Below are positions 63,915-64,000 of a stretch of 64,000 nt of DNA, in pieces. Numbering within the stretch: the first letter of the stretch is position 1; the number at the start of each line of letters is the position of its first letter. The DNA comes from Streptomyces sp. MUM 203J (GTDB lineage: Bacteria; Actinomycetota; Actinomycetes; Streptomycetales; Streptomycetaceae): assembly GCF_022414595.1 (NCBI RefSeq), contig NZ_JADWYO010000015.1, positions 1-64,000 of the forward strand, written 5' to 3'. The notes beneath the pieces are model-generated. The model was not told where the DNA came from, ran no database searches, and saw only the letters and a list, made by a program, of their open reading frames with translations. The translations under genes were made by a program, and so were the position numbers.

Positions 63915-64000
63915 ACGACCGGGGCGCACCGCGTGCGCGGGCCGGGGCGGCGCCCTGACCGGCGCTTCGTCGGGGGCGCCGCGCCCTCCGGCGGATAGGG
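63915..64000. other. right edge, no feature seen
   Basis: The last 86 bases after the PspA-like stop are GC-rich and show no gene start, hairpin or repeat that I can support. Confidence 0.4.

Overview
The window is extremely GC-rich, with strong G/C bias at third codon positions, frequent GTG/TTG starts, many twin-Ala secretion signals and lipoboxes, mycothiol biosynthesis (mshB), a TatB gene and WhiJ-like XRE/DUF397 regulators. Together these point to a Streptomyces (or close relative) chromosome, in a conserved core-arm region. I see no insertion sequence, prophage, CRISPR array, rRNA or tRNA. Much of the gene order parallels the Mycobacterium tuberculosis block Rv1165-Rv1239: typA, lpqW, mshB, fdxC, dapC, dapE, LOG, folP2, Rv1209, tagA, DUF3117, methyltransferase, sigE, rseA, htrA, tatB, mrp, DUF1003, MgtE-like, corA.

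Region by region. 1-7.8 kb: the 3' end of a gene, an alpha/beta hydrolase, a MarC membrane protein, a PHP-domain phosphoesterase, a zinc-ribbon protein, a SUFU-domain protein, then CorA behind a long, apparently structured leader (4352-4976) with a possible 24-codon upstream ORF. 7.0-16.6 kb: a lipoprotein, a soluble MgtE/CBS protein with a DUF1003 partner, Mrp, and the minus-strand envelope-stress set ECF sigma, zinc anti-sigma, HtrA-like protease and TatB, with a divergent O-methyltransferase that appears to start at ATT. 16.7-23.4 kb: DUF3117, enoyl-CoA hydratase, 3-methyladenine glycosylase, a DivIVA-like membrane protein, a FolP2-type DHPS paralogue, a LOG protein, dapE and a transglycosylase-like membrane protein. 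23.8-35.5 kb is more accessory: secreted proteins, a small secreted HEXXHXXGXXH protease with a lipoprotein, dapC/fdxA, GNAT and transglutaminase-like genes, an orphan ATP-grasp ligase, a WYL regulator with a perfect palindrome next to a DUF3224 gene, and an XRE-DUF5753/DUF397 module.

35.7-39.4 kb: a minus-strand set of small membrane gene, mshB, membrane protein and peptidoglycan-binding-domain protein. 40-52.3 kb: two tandem paralogous five-gene oligopeptide ABC operons (A-B-C-D-F order), both on the minus strand, separated by a plus-strand small secreted protein gene. 52.7-57.4 kb: typA and an LpqW-like lipoprotein, each followed by a long perfect hairpin. 57.6-64 kb: a small coiled-coil gene, a three-gene succinate dehydrogenase of the mycobacterial Sdh1 type, a coiled-coil membrane protein that looks like a TPM-domain protein lacking its TPM domain, and a PspA-like protein.

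Functionally the window joins lysine/diaminopimelate synthesis (dapC, dapE), envelope stress and protein export (sigma, anti-sigma, HtrA, TatB, PspA), Mg2+ handling (CorA, MgtE-like), Fe-S and respiratory functions (Mrp, FdxA, Sdh), thiol protection (MshB) and peptide uptake (two Opp systems).
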